A stretch of DNA of 64,000 nt. Source: Paracoccus onchidii (GTDB taxonomy: Bacteria; Pseudomonadota; Alphaproteobacteria; Rhodobacterales; Rhodobacteraceae). The stretch is from positions 62,001 through 126,000 of the forward strand of contig NZ_JAQBIE010000010.1 of NCBI RefSeq assembly GCF_028294535.1, in the 5' to 3' direction. A program made the translations under genes and the position numbers. This document shows, piece by piece, positions 54,323-63,560 of the stretch. The stretch's first letter is position 1. The number at the start of each line of letters is the position of its first letter. A model generated the notes under the pieces. That model made no database searches and was not told the DNA's origin. It saw nothing but the letters and a program-made list of their open reading frames with translations.

Positions 54323-55516
54323 GTGGTTGCAACTGGTAAAGGCACCGGTCGGGATCTGCGCGCGGATCGCGTCTTCGTCCTGCGTCACGCGGTGGCGCAA
54401 CTGCTGTTCTGGTCATCCTTCTATTATCTGATGCCTGCACTCTTGCCGCATTTGCTGGCTCAAACTGGTTGGTCTGATGTTGCCGTTTCGGGGGCGATGA
54501 GTTCGGGCGTACTGGTCTGGGCGGTTCTGTGCCCCTTTGCAGGTGGCGTTGTGGACCGGGGCGGCGCGGGGCGCGCCATGCGGTTCGCCGGGCTCTGCGG
54601 TGCCTTGCTGTTGTTGCTTGCGGCCTGGTCGCAGACCTTCTGGTTCCTTGCGGTGGCGCTTGTGCTGCTGGGCGGACCGATGGCGATGACACTGTATGAT
54701 CCCTGTTTCAGTCTGATGATCCGCCGTTTCGGTCCCGAAGCCCGCCGCCCGATCACCCTGATCACCCTGATTGCCGGCTTCGCGACACTGTTGATCTTTC
54801 CACTGGTCAGCGCTTTGGCGGCGGCGGGGCTTGGTTGGCGCTGGATCGTCGTGATTTTTGCCGTCATCGCCCTGTTTGCAACGGTGATCCTGCCTTCTGA
54901 TCCACAAGGCGAGGAAAACCAGCAGGCGACTGCCCGCACCCGGCCCGGAACGCAGCAGCGCACGCGCACTATAGCCTTCGGCATGGCTTTTGCGCTGATG
55001 ATGTTGGCTCATGCCGCGCTGTTGTTCCAGCTGCCCGCGCAACTGGTCGAGGTGCGCGGCCTGTCGGGGGCGCTGGTGCTGCCGATGGTGCTTGGCCCGG
55101 CGCAAGTTGCCGGACGGTTGCTGTGGGAGCGGGTGCAGGGCCGGCTGCACTCGGAACCGGCGGCGTTGGTGCTGTTCACGGCGATGTTGTTGCCACCCCT
55201 GCTGCTGTTCATAGACGGCGGCATGGGAATAGTGCTGCTGGCGCTGGTGATTCAGGGCGGCTGTTATGGGGTTCTGACGATCCTGCGGCCCTTGTTGGGC
55301 GCGCGCTGGCTGCCCGGCCCGGGATTTGCGCACCGGCTGGGCGTGGTCGCGATGATCGGCCTGTTGATGATGGGCGTCGCGCCGACCGTGGCGGCATGGG
55401 TCACGTCGGGCTTTGGTTTGCTGGGTTTGCTGGTGCTGGTGCTGGTGGCGGATGGGGCCGGGCTGGCGCTGCTGGCCGGATTCATGCGCCGGTCGCGGCA
55501 AGAGGAATGGACATGA
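54323..55516 (+). CDS. MFS transporter, first gene of the ketose/acyl-CoA cluster
   Basis: Predicted 397-residue protein with about 12 hydrophobic segments; FAGGVVDRGGAGRAMRFAGL is the MFS loop 2-3 motif, and a second half follows after a central polar loop (DPQGEENQQATARTRPGTQQ). GTG start at 54323 after GGGGAGCGAGG. It overlaps the thiolase-like gene by 4 nt. Likely imports the substrate of the cluster. Confidence 0.85.
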   Translation: MVATGKGTGRDLRADRVFVLRHAVAQLLFWSSFYYLMPALLPHLLAQTGWSDVAVSGAMSSGVLVWAVLCPFAGGVVDRGGAGRAMRFAGLCGALLLLLAAWSQTFWFLAVALVLLGGPMAMTLYDPCFSLMIRRFGPEARRPITLITLIAGFATLLIFPLVSALAAAGLGWRWIVVIFAVIALFATVILPSDPQGEENQQATARTRPGTQQRTRTIAFGMAFALMMLAHAALLFQLPAQLVEVRGLSGALVLPMVLGPAQVAGRLLWERVQGRLHSEPAALVLFTAMLLPPLLLFIDGGMGIVLLALVIQGGCYGVLTILRPLLGARWLPGPGFAHRLGVVAMIGLLMMGVAPTVAAWVTSGFGLLGLLVLVLVADGAGLALLAGFMRRSRQEEWT

Positions 55517-56673
55517 GCGATGTGTTGATCGGAGGCGGCGCGATGACTGCCTTCAACCGCCGCAAAGATGGCAGTTCATGGCGCGACTGGTGTCTAGAGG
55601 CATTTCATAGTGCGCTGGATGACGCGGGTCTGGTGTCGTGCGATATTGATGCGCTGGTGGTGGCCAGCGAAAGCGACTTCTTTTCGCTGCAACTGAACCC
55701 CGCCGCGCTGATCGCCGATGAGCTTGGTCTGCAGGGCATCCGGCTGTTGCGCGCCGAAGGCGGTGGCGCGACCGGACATCTGGCAGTGCAGGCGGGCGCG
55801 GCGCTGGTGGCCTCGGGCCAGGCGCGGCGCGTGGCGGTGTTGGGATTCGAGGCTTCGGCCGCGCATCTGGACGGGGCCAGTGTCGGGGCGTTGTACAGCT
55901 TGTCTTATGACGCTTGGTCGGAAGGTGCGCTCGGCATTGGCTCGGCCTCGATCTATGCGTTGTCAGCGCTGGCCTTCATGCAGGAGACCGGCGCGACGGC
56001 ACAGGATTTCGCGCGCGTAGCGGCCCGCAACCGGCAGAATGCGCGACAGAACCACCTGGCCCATCTGCCACTTGATGTCAGCGAGGCGGAAGTGCTGGCT
56101 TCGCCGCTGGTGTCTGCGCCTTACCGACGGCTGGATTGTTCACCGCTCAGCGATGGCGCGGCCTGCGTCATTCTGGGGAGCGGTGCAGATCTGCCGCAAA
56201 GGTCTGGGAGGGCGCGGCTGGCAGGCATGGCTGTGGCCAATGACCGGGTGCGGCTGGGTGATCGCGCGGCACCGGGTCGCTTTGTTGCCAAGACCGTGGC
56301 CATGCGCGCGGCCCTGGCGCAGGCCGGATGCGCCTCCGATGCCATCGGGCTGATCGAGCTGTATGACAGCTTTTCCGGAGCGCAATTGCAGGCGCTGGAT
56401 GCTCTGGGTCTGACCGATAACGTCCTGACCGCCGAACGCGACGGTTGCTTTGCGGCCGATGGGGCACTGCCGGTCAATCTGTCGGGCGGATTGCTGGGGC
56501 AGGGCGCGCCGGTCGGGGCGACCGGCGTGGCGCAGATTTTGGCCGCTGCGCAACAGATCGAGGGGCGCTATCACGGTTGCCGCCCCGCCCAACCGCCCCG
56601 ATTTGCGCTGGTCGATACGCATGGCGGCATCGCTACCCTTTGCGCGCTGTCGATTCTGGAGGGCAGCGTATGA
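55513..56673 (+). CDS. Thiolase-fold protein lacking the standard Cys and His
   Basis: Predicted 386-residue protein of the SCP2-thiolase-like class. Recognisable motifs are LLRAEGGGATGHLAVQAGAA, where the nucleophilic Cys (usually CASG) is replaced (GATG); ELYDSFSGAQLQALDALGL; and SGGLLGQGAPVGATGVAQIL, where the usual GHP His is Ala (GAP). SCP2-thiolase-like Ltp2 proteins of steroid degradation also lack the Cys, need a DUF35 partner and work as acyl-CoA aldolases. The adjacent DUF35 gene suggests the same arrangement. The ATG overlaps the MFS stop. Confidence 0.85.
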   Translation: MSDVLIGGGAMTAFNRRKDGSSWRDWCLEAFHSALDDAGLVSCDIDALVVASESDFFSLQLNPAALIADELGLQGIRLLRAEGGGATGHLAVQAGAALVASGQARRVAVLGFEASAAHLDGASVGALYSLSYDAWSEGALGIGSASIYALSALAFMQETGATAQDFARVAARNRQNARQNHLAHLPLDVSEAEVLASPLVSAPYRRLDCSPLSDGAACVILGSGADLPQRSGRARLAGMAVANDRVRLGDRAAPGRFVAKTVAMRAALAQAGCASDAIGLIELYDSFSGAQLQALDALGLTDNVLTAERDGCFAADGALPVNLSGGLLGQGAPVGATGVAQILAAAQQIEGRYHGCRPAQPPRFALVDTHGGIATLCALSILEGSV

Positions 56674-57047
56674 AGCGCATCCTGCATCTGGATTACGCCC
56701 AGCCCACGGGCCGTCTTGCCTCACATTTCGGGGCCTTGGCCAGGGGGAATGCGATGGCCTGGCTATGTGCGGGCTGTGGCCATGTTGCCTTTCCGCCCTC
56801 GTTGACCTGCGGTTCTTGCGGTGCGCGCGACGGTGCATGGATCGCGCTGAGCGGGCGGGCCACACTGATACAGCGCAGTGACATGCAGGGTGCGGCCTAT
56901 GCCCTCGTGCGCTTCGACGGTGCCGATAACGCGGCCTTGGTCCGCCTGAAAAATCCCGAAATCACAACGCAACGCGGCGCGCTGCTGCCGCCTGAAAACG
57001 AATCCGGCCTGTGGCTGGAACTGGAGGAGCCCCGCAATGACGACTGA
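56670..57047 (+). CDS. DUF35 (rubredoxin-like Zn ribbon + OB fold) partner protein
   Basis: Predicted 125-residue protein: an N-terminal helix, a zinc ribbon with four Cys (CAGCGHVAFPPSLTCGSC, residues about 32-49), then an OB-fold of about 70 residues. DUF35 proteins bind acyl-CoA and form complexes with thiolase-like enzymes. It overlaps the thiolase-like gene by 4 nt and the synthetase gene by 11 nt, so the trio is translationally coupled. Confidence 0.88.
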   Translation: MKRILHLDYAQPTGRLASHFGALARGNAMAWLCAGCGHVAFPPSLTCGSCGARDGAWIALSGRATLIQRSDMQGAAYALVRFDGADNAALVRLKNPEITTQRGALLPPENESGLWLELEEPRNDD

Positions 57048-58713
57048 TCTGTTCGCTGACTGGAGTGATGACAAACTGGCCGGAATCGGCCTGCGGCGCA
57101 GCGACGTGGGGATCGAGATCGATATCCCCGAGAATGCCAATATCTATGCCATGACCGTGGGGCGCCAGCTGGCCGAGGGTCGCGCAAAGGCCCCGGCGAT
57201 GATCTTTGAACGCGGGGAAAATCAGCTGGAGCATTGGAGCTTTGGCCAGATCGACGCCGCCGCCACCGCGCTGGCCGCGCATTTGCGCAGACTTGGTTAT
57301 GGACGCGGAGATCCCATTGGGCTGCATACCGGGATGCGCCCGGAAACCGCCATCGCTCATATGGCCGTGTGCAAGCTGGGTGGCGTGGCAGTCACGTTGT
57401 CACAGCTTTACGGGCCGGATGCGCTGGCCCATGCGCTGAATCATTGCGGCGCGCGTTGCTTGCTAACCACGGAACCCGGCTGGGAGGGGTTGCGACCCGA
57501 GGCAGCGACATTGTTTCCGGCCTTGGAACATGTGCTGGTCTCGGAAAGCACCGGACCCGAGCCCGATCTGCGCGATGTTTTGACCGAACGGGCATCCGAA
57601 GGTTTTGTCCCCGAATTTACCGGCGCCGATGATGTGGCGTTGTTGATGTATACCTCTGGCTCGACCGGCATGCCGAAAGGCATCCGCCACGGGCATCGGG
57701 TGCTGGCCTCTTACGTGCCTTCGATCAGCCTGTTTTTCGACCTGTCGATGCATGACGACGATGCGGTGTTCTGGTCGCCTTCGGACTGGGCCTGGGTCGG
57801 CGGGTTGCTGGACATGCTGTTCCCGGCATGGCTGGCAGGCCGGCCCGTGGTGACATCCGAAGCGCGGTTCAAGGCCGACTGGGCCTATGCCTTCATGGCG
57901 CGCCACAAGGTCACGCATACATTTCTGGCCCCCACCGCGATCAAGCGGCTGGCGCAAACCCCCAACCCGCGGCAGGATCACGATCTGGCGCTCCGGGTGA
58001 TCTGCACTGGCGGCGAGGCGCTGGCTGCCGATACGTTGGCTTGGGCCGAGGACCGTCTGGACGTGGTCTGCAACGAATTCTATGGCATGACCGAAGTCAA
58101 CCATCTGATCGGGAATTGCGCCCGGCTGTATCCGCGCAAGCCCGGTTCGATGGGGGTGGCCTATCCCGGCCACAAGGTTTGTCTGGTCGATGCCGAGGGG
58201 CGCGAGGTGCCGGATGGCGAGCCGGGCGAGATCGTGACCCCGGCGACGGCCCCGACACGCTATCTGGGTTATCTGAACAATGCCGAAAAAGAGGCCGAGC
58301 TGCGTCTGGGCGACTGGATGCGGACCCATGATCTGGCGGTGCGCGATAGCGACGGCTATTACTGGTACAAGGGCCGCTCGGACGATCTGATCAAGTCTTC
58401 CGGTTTCCGGATCGGCCCGGCAGAGATCGAGGAATGCCTGCTGTCTCATCCCGCCGTGGCCGAAGCTGCGGTGATCGGCAAACCCGATCCCGAGCGCGGT
58501 CAGATCGTCAAGGCATTTGTCCGTGCCGCCAGATCCGCCCGGCCTGGTCCCGAACTGGCCAAGGCGTTGCAAGAACATGTCCGCACCCGGTTGGCCCCTT
58601 ACAAGGCGCCGCGTGAAATCGACTTTGTTGACGGGTTTCAGATGACCTCTTCGGGCAAGATCAACAGAAAATCGCTTCGCGCCCGGGAATCTGCCAATAT
58701 GGATTTGACATAA
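57037..58713 (+). CDS. AMP-forming acyl-CoA synthetase
   Basis: Predicted 558-residue ANL-superfamily enzyme: phosphate loop LLMYTSGSTGMPKGIRHGHR near residue 205, VVCNEFYGMTEVNHLIGN (A5), GDWMRTHDLAVRDSDGYYWY (A7), YKGRSDDLIKSSGFRIGPAE (A8 hinge) and the catalytic Lys in MTSSGKINRKSLR. It resembles medium-chain/MACS-type synthetases. It would activate a carboxylic acid, plausibly the product of the aldehyde dehydrogenase downstream, for the thiolase-like/DUF35 pair. GGAGGAG lies within the preceding gene's end. Confidence 0.93.
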   Translation: MTTDLFADWSDDKLAGIGLRRSDVGIEIDIPENANIYAMTVGRQLAEGRAKAPAMIFERGENQLEHWSFGQIDAAATALAAHLRRLGYGRGDPIGLHTGMRPETAIAHMAVCKLGGVAVTLSQLYGPDALAHALNHCGARCLLTTEPGWEGLRPEAATLFPALEHVLVSESTGPEPDLRDVLTERASEGFVPEFTGADDVALLMYTSGSTGMPKGIRHGHRVLASYVPSISLFFDLSMHDDDAVFWSPSDWAWVGGLLDMLFPAWLAGRPVVTSEARFKADWAYAFMARHKVTHTFLAPTAIKRLAQTPNPRQDHDLALRVICTGGEALAADTLAWAEDRLDVVCNEFYGMTEVNHLIGNCARLYPRKPGSMGVAYPGHKVCLVDAEGREVPDGEPGEIVTPATAPTRYLGYLNNAEKEAELRLGDWMRTHDLAVRDSDGYYWYKGRSDDLIKSSGFRIGPAEIEECLLSHPAVAEAAVIGKPDPERGQIVKAFVRAARSARPGPELAKALQEHVRTRLAPYKAPREIDFVDGFQMTSSGKINRKSLRARESANMDLT

Positions 58714-58731
58714 CAAATTTGTTCCTACTAA
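58712..58731. promoter_or_regulatory. Second operator-like motif, upstream of the isomerase gene
   Basis: AACAAATTTGTT is a perfect 12-bp palindrome (58712-58723). On the - strand 58731-58717 reads TTAGTAGGAACAAAT, one base different from the MFS-promoter motif at 54291-54305. It lies in the 43-base gap between the synthetase and isomerase genes, implying a second regulated promoter there. Confidence 0.7.
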
Positions 58732-58756
58732 TATGGAACGCGAGAGGGAGGGTGCG

Positions 58757-59602
58757 ATGATATTCGGAATTCACGCCGGTTTGTGGATGGACAGATGGAC
58801 GCAGGATCCTGCGCCATTGTTTGATCGCGCCGCGCGCATCGGTTTTGACGCGGTCGAGCTTTCGCTATTGGGCATCGGACCCGACAAGGCCGCCGCCTTG
58901 CGCGGGGCTGCCGATGCTGCCGGTGTGGCGCTAAGTTGCTCGACCGGGCTTGGGCCCGAGGCCGATCCGGCCTCGTCTGACCCGGCTGTGCGACACCAGG
59001 CCCGCGAGACGCTGGCCCGCGCGATCGAGACCGCCGCTGCGCTGGGTTCCTCTCGTCTCGCGGGCGTGGTTGCCGCACCCTGGGGACTGTTCGATCCGGC
59101 CAACAAACCTGACCGCGCCAAACGGTCCGCCGAGACGCTGGGACAGATGCAGGATCATCTGGCGCAGCATGGTGTCACCCTGGGGATCGAAGCGCTGAAC
59201 CGGTTTGAATCCGACCTCACCAGCACTGCCGCCGAAGCCTGCGCCATTGCCCGCGCCAGCGGTGCCGCCAATGTAGGTGTGCTGCTGGACAGCTTCCACA
59301 TGAATATCGAGGAAAAGGACCCGCCTGCCGCTCTGCGTGCTGCCGGGGAAACCTTGGTGCATTACCACGTGTCCGACAATGATCGGGGCGTGCCGGGCAG
59401 CGGTCGTTATGATTTTGCCGCTGATGCGCGAGCGCTGGCTGAGATTGGTTACCTGGGCTGGGTCGTCGCGGAAATGTTCGTGCGCGCCGGTCAGCCGACC
59501 AGCGCCGATCTGCATATCTGGCGCGATATCGAGTCGGATGCAGACAGGGCTGCGGCTGCGGCGTTGGCTCATATGAAGGAGGTATTTGCAGATGTCGGCT
59601 GA
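58757..59602 (+). CDS. Sugar phosphate isomerase/epimerase (TIM barrel)
   Basis: Predicted 281-residue AP-endonuclease-2/xylose-isomerase-like barrel of the D-tagatose/D-psicose 3-epimerase type. Candidate metal ligands are Glu in LGIEALNRFESD, Asp in NVGVLLDSFHMNIEE, His in LVHYHVSDNDRGVPG and Glu in YLGWVVAEMF. It would epimerise or isomerise a ketose ahead of phosphorylation. GAGGGAGG precedes the ATG at 58757. Confidence 0.88.
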   Translation: MIFGIHAGLWMDRWTQDPAPLFDRAARIGFDAVELSLLGIGPDKAAALRGAADAAGVALSCSTGLGPEADPASSDPAVRHQARETLARAIETAAALGSSRLAGVVAAPWGLFDPANKPDRAKRSAETLGQMQDHLAQHGVTLGIEALNRFESDLTSTAAEACAIARASGAANVGVLLDSFHMNIEEKDPPAALRAAGETLVHYHVSDNDRGVPGSGRYDFAADARALAEIGYLGWVVAEMFVRAGQPTSADLHIWRDIESDADRAAAAALAHMKEVFADVG

Positions 59603-60137
59603 GCGATATTTCAACGCCTTGCGCAATAAGGTCGCGGGCGAGATGGCCCAGCTGAACGCGCTGGACGCCGCACTTGGCGATGGCGATCACGGCACCACGC
59701 TGCTGCGCGGGCTGACCAGCGCGGCCCAGGCTGCGGATGGCAGGCGTGCCAAGGCTTTCATGCGGGCATCGGGCGGGGCATCGGGAACGCTGTTCGGTTT
59801 GGTGCTGCATGAGATCGAGCAACATCTGGAGACCGGGGCCGATCTGGGTGACGGACTGGCACGTGCCGAGGCCCGGATCCGCGATTTGGGGCAGGTCAAG
59901 CCCGGCGACAAGAGCATGATCGACGCGCTGTCACCAGCAGCTCGGGCCCTGCGGGACGGCGATCTGAGGGCGGCGGTTGCTGCGGCCGGGGCGGGGCGGG
60001 ATGCCACTGTCGAGATGATCGCCCGGCGCGGACGGGCGCAATATGTCGAAGGCGGCGGGCAGGGTCACATGGACCCCGGCGCCGTGTCCCTGACGATGAT
60101 GTTGGCCCTGCTGGCCGAAACCGAGGCTGCCGCATGA
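59592..60137 (+). CDS. DhaL-type ATP-binding kinase subunit
   Basis: Predicted 181-residue DAK2/DhaL domain: LDAALGDGDHGTTLLRGL carries the Asp cluster binding two Mg ions, GGASGTLFGL and GDKSMIDALSPAARAL are family motifs. No DhaM (PTS) gene is visible, so ATP is the likely phosphate donor. GGAGG 9 bases upstream selects the ATG at 59592; the gene overlaps the isomerase by 11 nt. Works with the DhaK-type subunit next to it. Confidence 0.92.
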   Translation: MSAERYFNALRNKVAGEMAQLNALDAALGDGDHGTTLLRGLTSAAQAADGRRAKAFMRASGGASGTLFGLVLHEIEQHLETGADLGDGLARAEARIRDLGQVKPGDKSMIDALSPAARALRDGDLRAAVAAAGAGRDATVEMIARRGRAQYVEGGGQGHMDPGAVSLTMMLALLAETEAAA

Positions 60138-61165
60138 AGAAATTGTTCAACAGTCCGGAAACCATGGTTGATGACATGATCGACGGTTTTGTCGAGGCCT
60201 ATCCTCAGGTGCGGCGCGGCGCGATTGATCCGCGTGTGGTGGTGCGTCGTCGTGACGCCAAGAACCCTGATGAAAAGGTCACACTGCTGATCGGCAATGG
60301 CGCGGGGCATGAGCCGATTGCCATGGGCTTTGTCGGGCAGGGATTGCTGGATGCCAATGTGGTGGGCGATGTCTTTGCCGCGCCCTCGGCCGATCTGATT
60401 CTTGATGGCGTGCGCGAGGTTACCGGCAAGGCCGGGTCCATCCTGCTGATCTCGCAGCATTCCGGCGATGTCATCAATGGTCGCGCAGCCACGATGTTGG
60501 CCGAGGAAGACGGGCTGACTGTGCTGCCACTGCTGATGTATGACGATATTTCCGCCGCTCCACCCGAGCGTCGGCAGGACCGGCGCGGCGCGCCCGGCAC
60601 GATGTTCATCTACAAGATCCTTGGCGCGGCTGCCGAGGAAGGCACGGATCAGGCTACGCTGATGCGCCTTGGCGAAGAGGTGCGCGACCGTACGGTGACG
60701 CTGGCTGCGGCACTCTCTCCCGGCATTTCGCCGTTGACCGGCCTGCCGATGTTCTCGCTGCCGGATGACGAGATCTATCTGGGTATGGGCGTGCATGGCG
60801 AACCGGGTGTCGGGCGGGTCAAGACCGGTCCAGTGCGCGGACTGGTGGTCGAGATGATCGCCCGCCTTTTGGAGGATCGCCCGATTGCCGAGGGCGGCCG
60901 CGCTGCGGTAATAATCAATGGCATGGGCGGTACCACACAGATGGAGCTGTTGACCGTCTGGCGCGAAACCGCCGCCGAGCTGCGCCGTCGCGGCATCACG
61001 CCGCTGGCGCCGATGGTGGGCAGCTATGTCACCACACAGGAAATGGGCGGCTTCTCGATTTCACTGCTTGAGCCAGAGGATGAGATGCTGCGCCTGTGGT
61101 GTGCGCCTCAGGACAGTCCTGCCTTTCCCGAAATTCACATGATCCCCGAGGATGACCAGAAATGA
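60134..61165 (+). CDS. DhaK-type ketose-binding kinase subunit
   Basis: Predicted 343-residue DAK1/DhaK protein: IGNGAGHEPIAMGFVGQGLL, DVFAAPSADLILDGV and GMGVHGEPGVGR, whose His forms the covalent hemiaminal with the ketone carbonyl. It deviates from true dihydroxyacetone kinases in the first motif (GNGAGHEP instead of GGSGSGHEP) and belongs more with erythrulose/ketose kinases, an assignment by context. It overlaps DhaL by 4 nt. Confidence 0.92.
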   Translation: MKKLFNSPETMVDDMIDGFVEAYPQVRRGAIDPRVVVRRRDAKNPDEKVTLLIGNGAGHEPIAMGFVGQGLLDANVVGDVFAAPSADLILDGVREVTGKAGSILLISQHSGDVINGRAATMLAEEDGLTVLPLLMYDDISAAPPERRQDRRGAPGTMFIYKILGAAAEEGTDQATLMRLGEEVRDRTVTLAAALSPGISPLTGLPMFSLPDDEIYLGMGVHGEPGVGRVKTGPVRGLVVEMIARLLEDRPIAEGGRAAVIINGMGGTTQMELLTVWRETAAELRRRGITPLAPMVGSYVTTQEMGGFSISLLEPEDEMLRLWCAPQDSPAFPEIHMIPEDDQK

Positions 61166-62082
61166 CCGACATTCCCTTGAGCAAGCGCCGTCCGATCCAT
61201 GGCGTCGCGGTCGATCAGGGCAGCGGTCTGGCTGCCGCCCTGCGTGAGGCTCGTGGTGCTGCGGCGCGTGATGATGATCTGTTCCTCTTCAAGCAGCTTG
61301 TGGCCCGCACCATGAGCACCGAGGCCACGACCCTGTTGGTGGATGCCCAATACGGGCGGGCCTTGCTGCCCGAGATCGCAACGTCCTGCCTGCCGATGCT
61401 GGCCTTCGAAGCCGATGTCTACAAGATCGTCAATGACGACCGCATCACCGTTCTGCCCGATAATCTGCAAGTGGCGGATTATCCTGCCTTGGGCGTCGAT
61501 GTGCTGAAATTCTTTCTGTATTACGGCCCCAATGACGATCCCCGGATCAATGATCGCAAACATAAGCTGGTGCAGCAGATCGGCGAGCAATGCCGCGAAC
61601 ATGGCATCAGCTTCCTGTTCGAGCCAATCGTCTATGACCGGGCCATCCCTGACAGTGCATCGGCCGAATTCGCGGATCGGAAACCGGACCTGGTCGCTCG
61701 CGCCACGCGCATTTTTGCCCAGCCTGAATTCAATATCGCCATCCTCAAGGTCGAATTGCCGGTCAATCTCGATTTTGTCGAAGGGATCGGCACGGCCCGG
61801 ATGAGCCGGAATGACGCCGAGGCCGCCTTCCGCAATGCCGCTGAAGCTGCCGGTGATGTGCCGCTGCTCTATCTCAGCGCGGGGGTCACATTTGAACAGT
61901 TCGAGGCGGGGCTGAAATTGGCGCGCGCGGCAGGTGTGAATATGGCCGGTTTCATGTGCGGTCGGGCGATCTGGTCGGATGCCATCGCGGTCTTTGGTGC
62001 CGAAGGGCCGGAAGCTGCCGAGCGCTGGATGGCCGATGAGGGCCTGCGCCGATTGCGCCTTCTGGGCGAGGCACTGGCATGA
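61162..62082 (+). CDS. LacD-like class I ketose-phosphate aldolase
   Basis: Predicted 306-residue barrel of the tagatose-1,6-bisphosphate aldolase (LacD)/sulfofructosephosphate aldolase family: VAVDQGSGL at the N-terminus, LLVDAQYGRALLPE, DVLKFFLYYGPNDDP, ISFLFEPIVYD, NIAILKVELPVNLDFV (candidate Schiff-base Lys) and PLLYLSAGVTFEQFEAGL. It would split the ketose phosphate made by DhaKL into dihydroxyacetone phosphate and an aldehyde. Overlaps both neighbours by 4 nt. Confidence 0.87.
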   Translation: MTDIPLSKRRPIHGVAVDQGSGLAAALREARGAAARDDDLFLFKQLVARTMSTEATTLLVDAQYGRALLPEIATSCLPMLAFEADVYKIVNDDRITVLPDNLQVADYPALGVDVLKFFLYYGPNDDPRINDRKHKLVQQIGEQCREHGISFLFEPIVYDRAIPDSASAEFADRKPDLVARATRIFAQPEFNIAILKVELPVNLDFVEGIGTARMSRNDAEAAFRNAAEAAGDVPLLYLSAGVTFEQFEAGLKLARAAGVNMAGFMCGRAIWSDAIAVFGAEGPEAAERWMADEGLRRLRLLGEALA

Positions 62083-63548
62083 CGATGATCCCGCTTTTAC
62101 CCGAAGTTGCCGCCTTTCTGGACAGGGTGCAAGGTTTGCGCATCGCGGATGCGCGGGTCGACAGCGAAATCACGATTCCGGTCGAAAACCCCTCGACCGG
62201 CGCGCGGCTGGCCTGCGTGGCCGGTGCATCTGCCGCCGATGTGGACAGCGCGGTCGCTGCTGCCCGCACGGCGTTGTCGGGGCCATGGGGGCGAATGATG
62301 CCCCATGATCGCGGACAGCTGATCGTGCGGCTGGCCGATGCCATCGAAGATCGCAAGGCGGTGTTCGGGCAATTGGACGCGCTGGACAATGGCAAGCCCT
62401 TTGCCGTGGCGCGGGATGTCGATGCCGTCTGGTCGGCGCGCCATTTCCGTTATTTCGCGGGCTGGCCCGACAAGATCGAGGGCGCGACCATTCCGGTCTC
62501 GACGCCGGGGCGGTTCAACTACACAAGGATCGAGCCGGTCGGTGTCTGCGGATTGATCACGCCCTGGAACTATCCGACGTTGATGATGGCCTGGAAGCTG
62601 GCACCTGCGTTGGCGGCGGGCAACACGGTGGTGCTGAAGCCGGCGGAACAGACGCCGCTCAGCGCGCTCTATCTGGCCGATCTGGCGCTGGAACTGGGCT
62701 TTCCGCCGGGTGTGGTGAATGTCATTCCCGGTTATGGACAAGAAGCCGGTGCCGCGCTTGCCGCGCATCCGGGCGTAGACAAGATCGGCTTTACCGGCTC
62801 GACCGAAACCGGCCGCCGGATCGTGCAGGCCTCGGCAGGTAATCTCAAGAAAGTCTCGCTGGAACTGGGTGGCAAGGCCGCCAATATCATCTTTGACGAT
62901 GCCGATCTGGCGCGCGCCATCCCCGGAGCCTTCTGGGCGCTGTTTGGCAATAACGGCCAGTCTTGCACCGCAGGTGCACGGCTGTATGTTCAACGCCCGT
63001 TGCTGGAGCGCGTGACCGAGGCGCTGGCCGACATGGCGCGTGGCCTTAGCGTCGGGCCGGGCATGGCGGCCAGCGGGCATGACCTTGGGCCGGTGATCTC
63101 GTCGCCGCAGATGGAAAAGGTGCTGGGCTATATCGCGAGCGCGCGAGAGGAAGGGGCAGAAATCTGCGCCGGTGGCGCGCGGCAGGGCGAGGCGGGTTAT
63201 TTCGTGCAGCCTACGGTGTTGGGTGCTGTGCAGGATCAGATGCGGGTGGCCCGCGAAGAAATCTTTGGTCCGGTGCTTTGCGTGCTGCCCTTTGACGAAG
63301 AAGACGAGGTTCTGGCCCGCGCCAATGACACGATCTACGGGTTGGCAGCAGGCTGTTGGACGGAAAACCTTGGCCGCGCCAATCGCATGGCCGCCGGCCT
63401 GCGCGCCGGCACGATCTGGACCAATTGCTGGGGTGACACCGATGCGGCCTCGCCTTTTGGCGGCATGGGGCAAAGCGGTTACGGGCGCGAAATGGGGCGC
63501 GAGGCACTGGCGCTTTATTCTCAGACCAAGAGCGTCTGGCAGGGCTGA
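62079..63548 (+). CDS. NAD(P)-dependent aldehyde dehydrogenase
   Basis: Predicted 489-residue ALDH: VCGLITPWNYPTLMMAWKLA (catalytic Asn), GFTGSTETGRRIVQ, the general base Glu in KVSLELGGKAANIIF, the nucleophile in NNGQSCTAGARLYV and EEIFGPVLCVLPF. All key residues are present. It would oxidise the aldehyde released by the aldolase to the acid then activated by the CoA synthetase. Overlaps the aldolase gene by 4 nt; last enzyme of the run. Confidence 0.94.
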   Translation: MTMIPLLPEVAAFLDRVQGLRIADARVDSEITIPVENPSTGARLACVAGASAADVDSAVAAARTALSGPWGRMMPHDRGQLIVRLADAIEDRKAVFGQLDALDNGKPFAVARDVDAVWSARHFRYFAGWPDKIEGATIPVSTPGRFNYTRIEPVGVCGLITPWNYPTLMMAWKLAPALAAGNTVVLKPAEQTPLSALYLADLALELGFPPGVVNVIPGYGQEAGAALAAHPGVDKIGFTGSTETGRRIVQASAGNLKKVSLELGGKAANIIFDDADLARAIPGAFWALFGNNGQSCTAGARLYVQRPLLERVTEALADMARGLSVGPGMAASGHDLGPVISSPQMEKVLGYIASAREEGAEICAGGARQGEAGYFVQPTVLGAVQDQMRVAREEIFGPVLCVLPFDEEDEVLARANDTIYGLAAGCWTENLGRANRMAAGLRAGTIWTNCWGDTDAASPFGGMGQSGYGREMGREALALYSQTKSVWQG

Positions 63549-63560
63549 GCAATGCGTGAT

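Noticed and set aside
55123-55512. Extension of the thiolase-like protein back to 55123
   Set aside because: That segment is an alternative frame of the MFS gene; the ATG at 55513 overlaps the MFS stop in the standard way.
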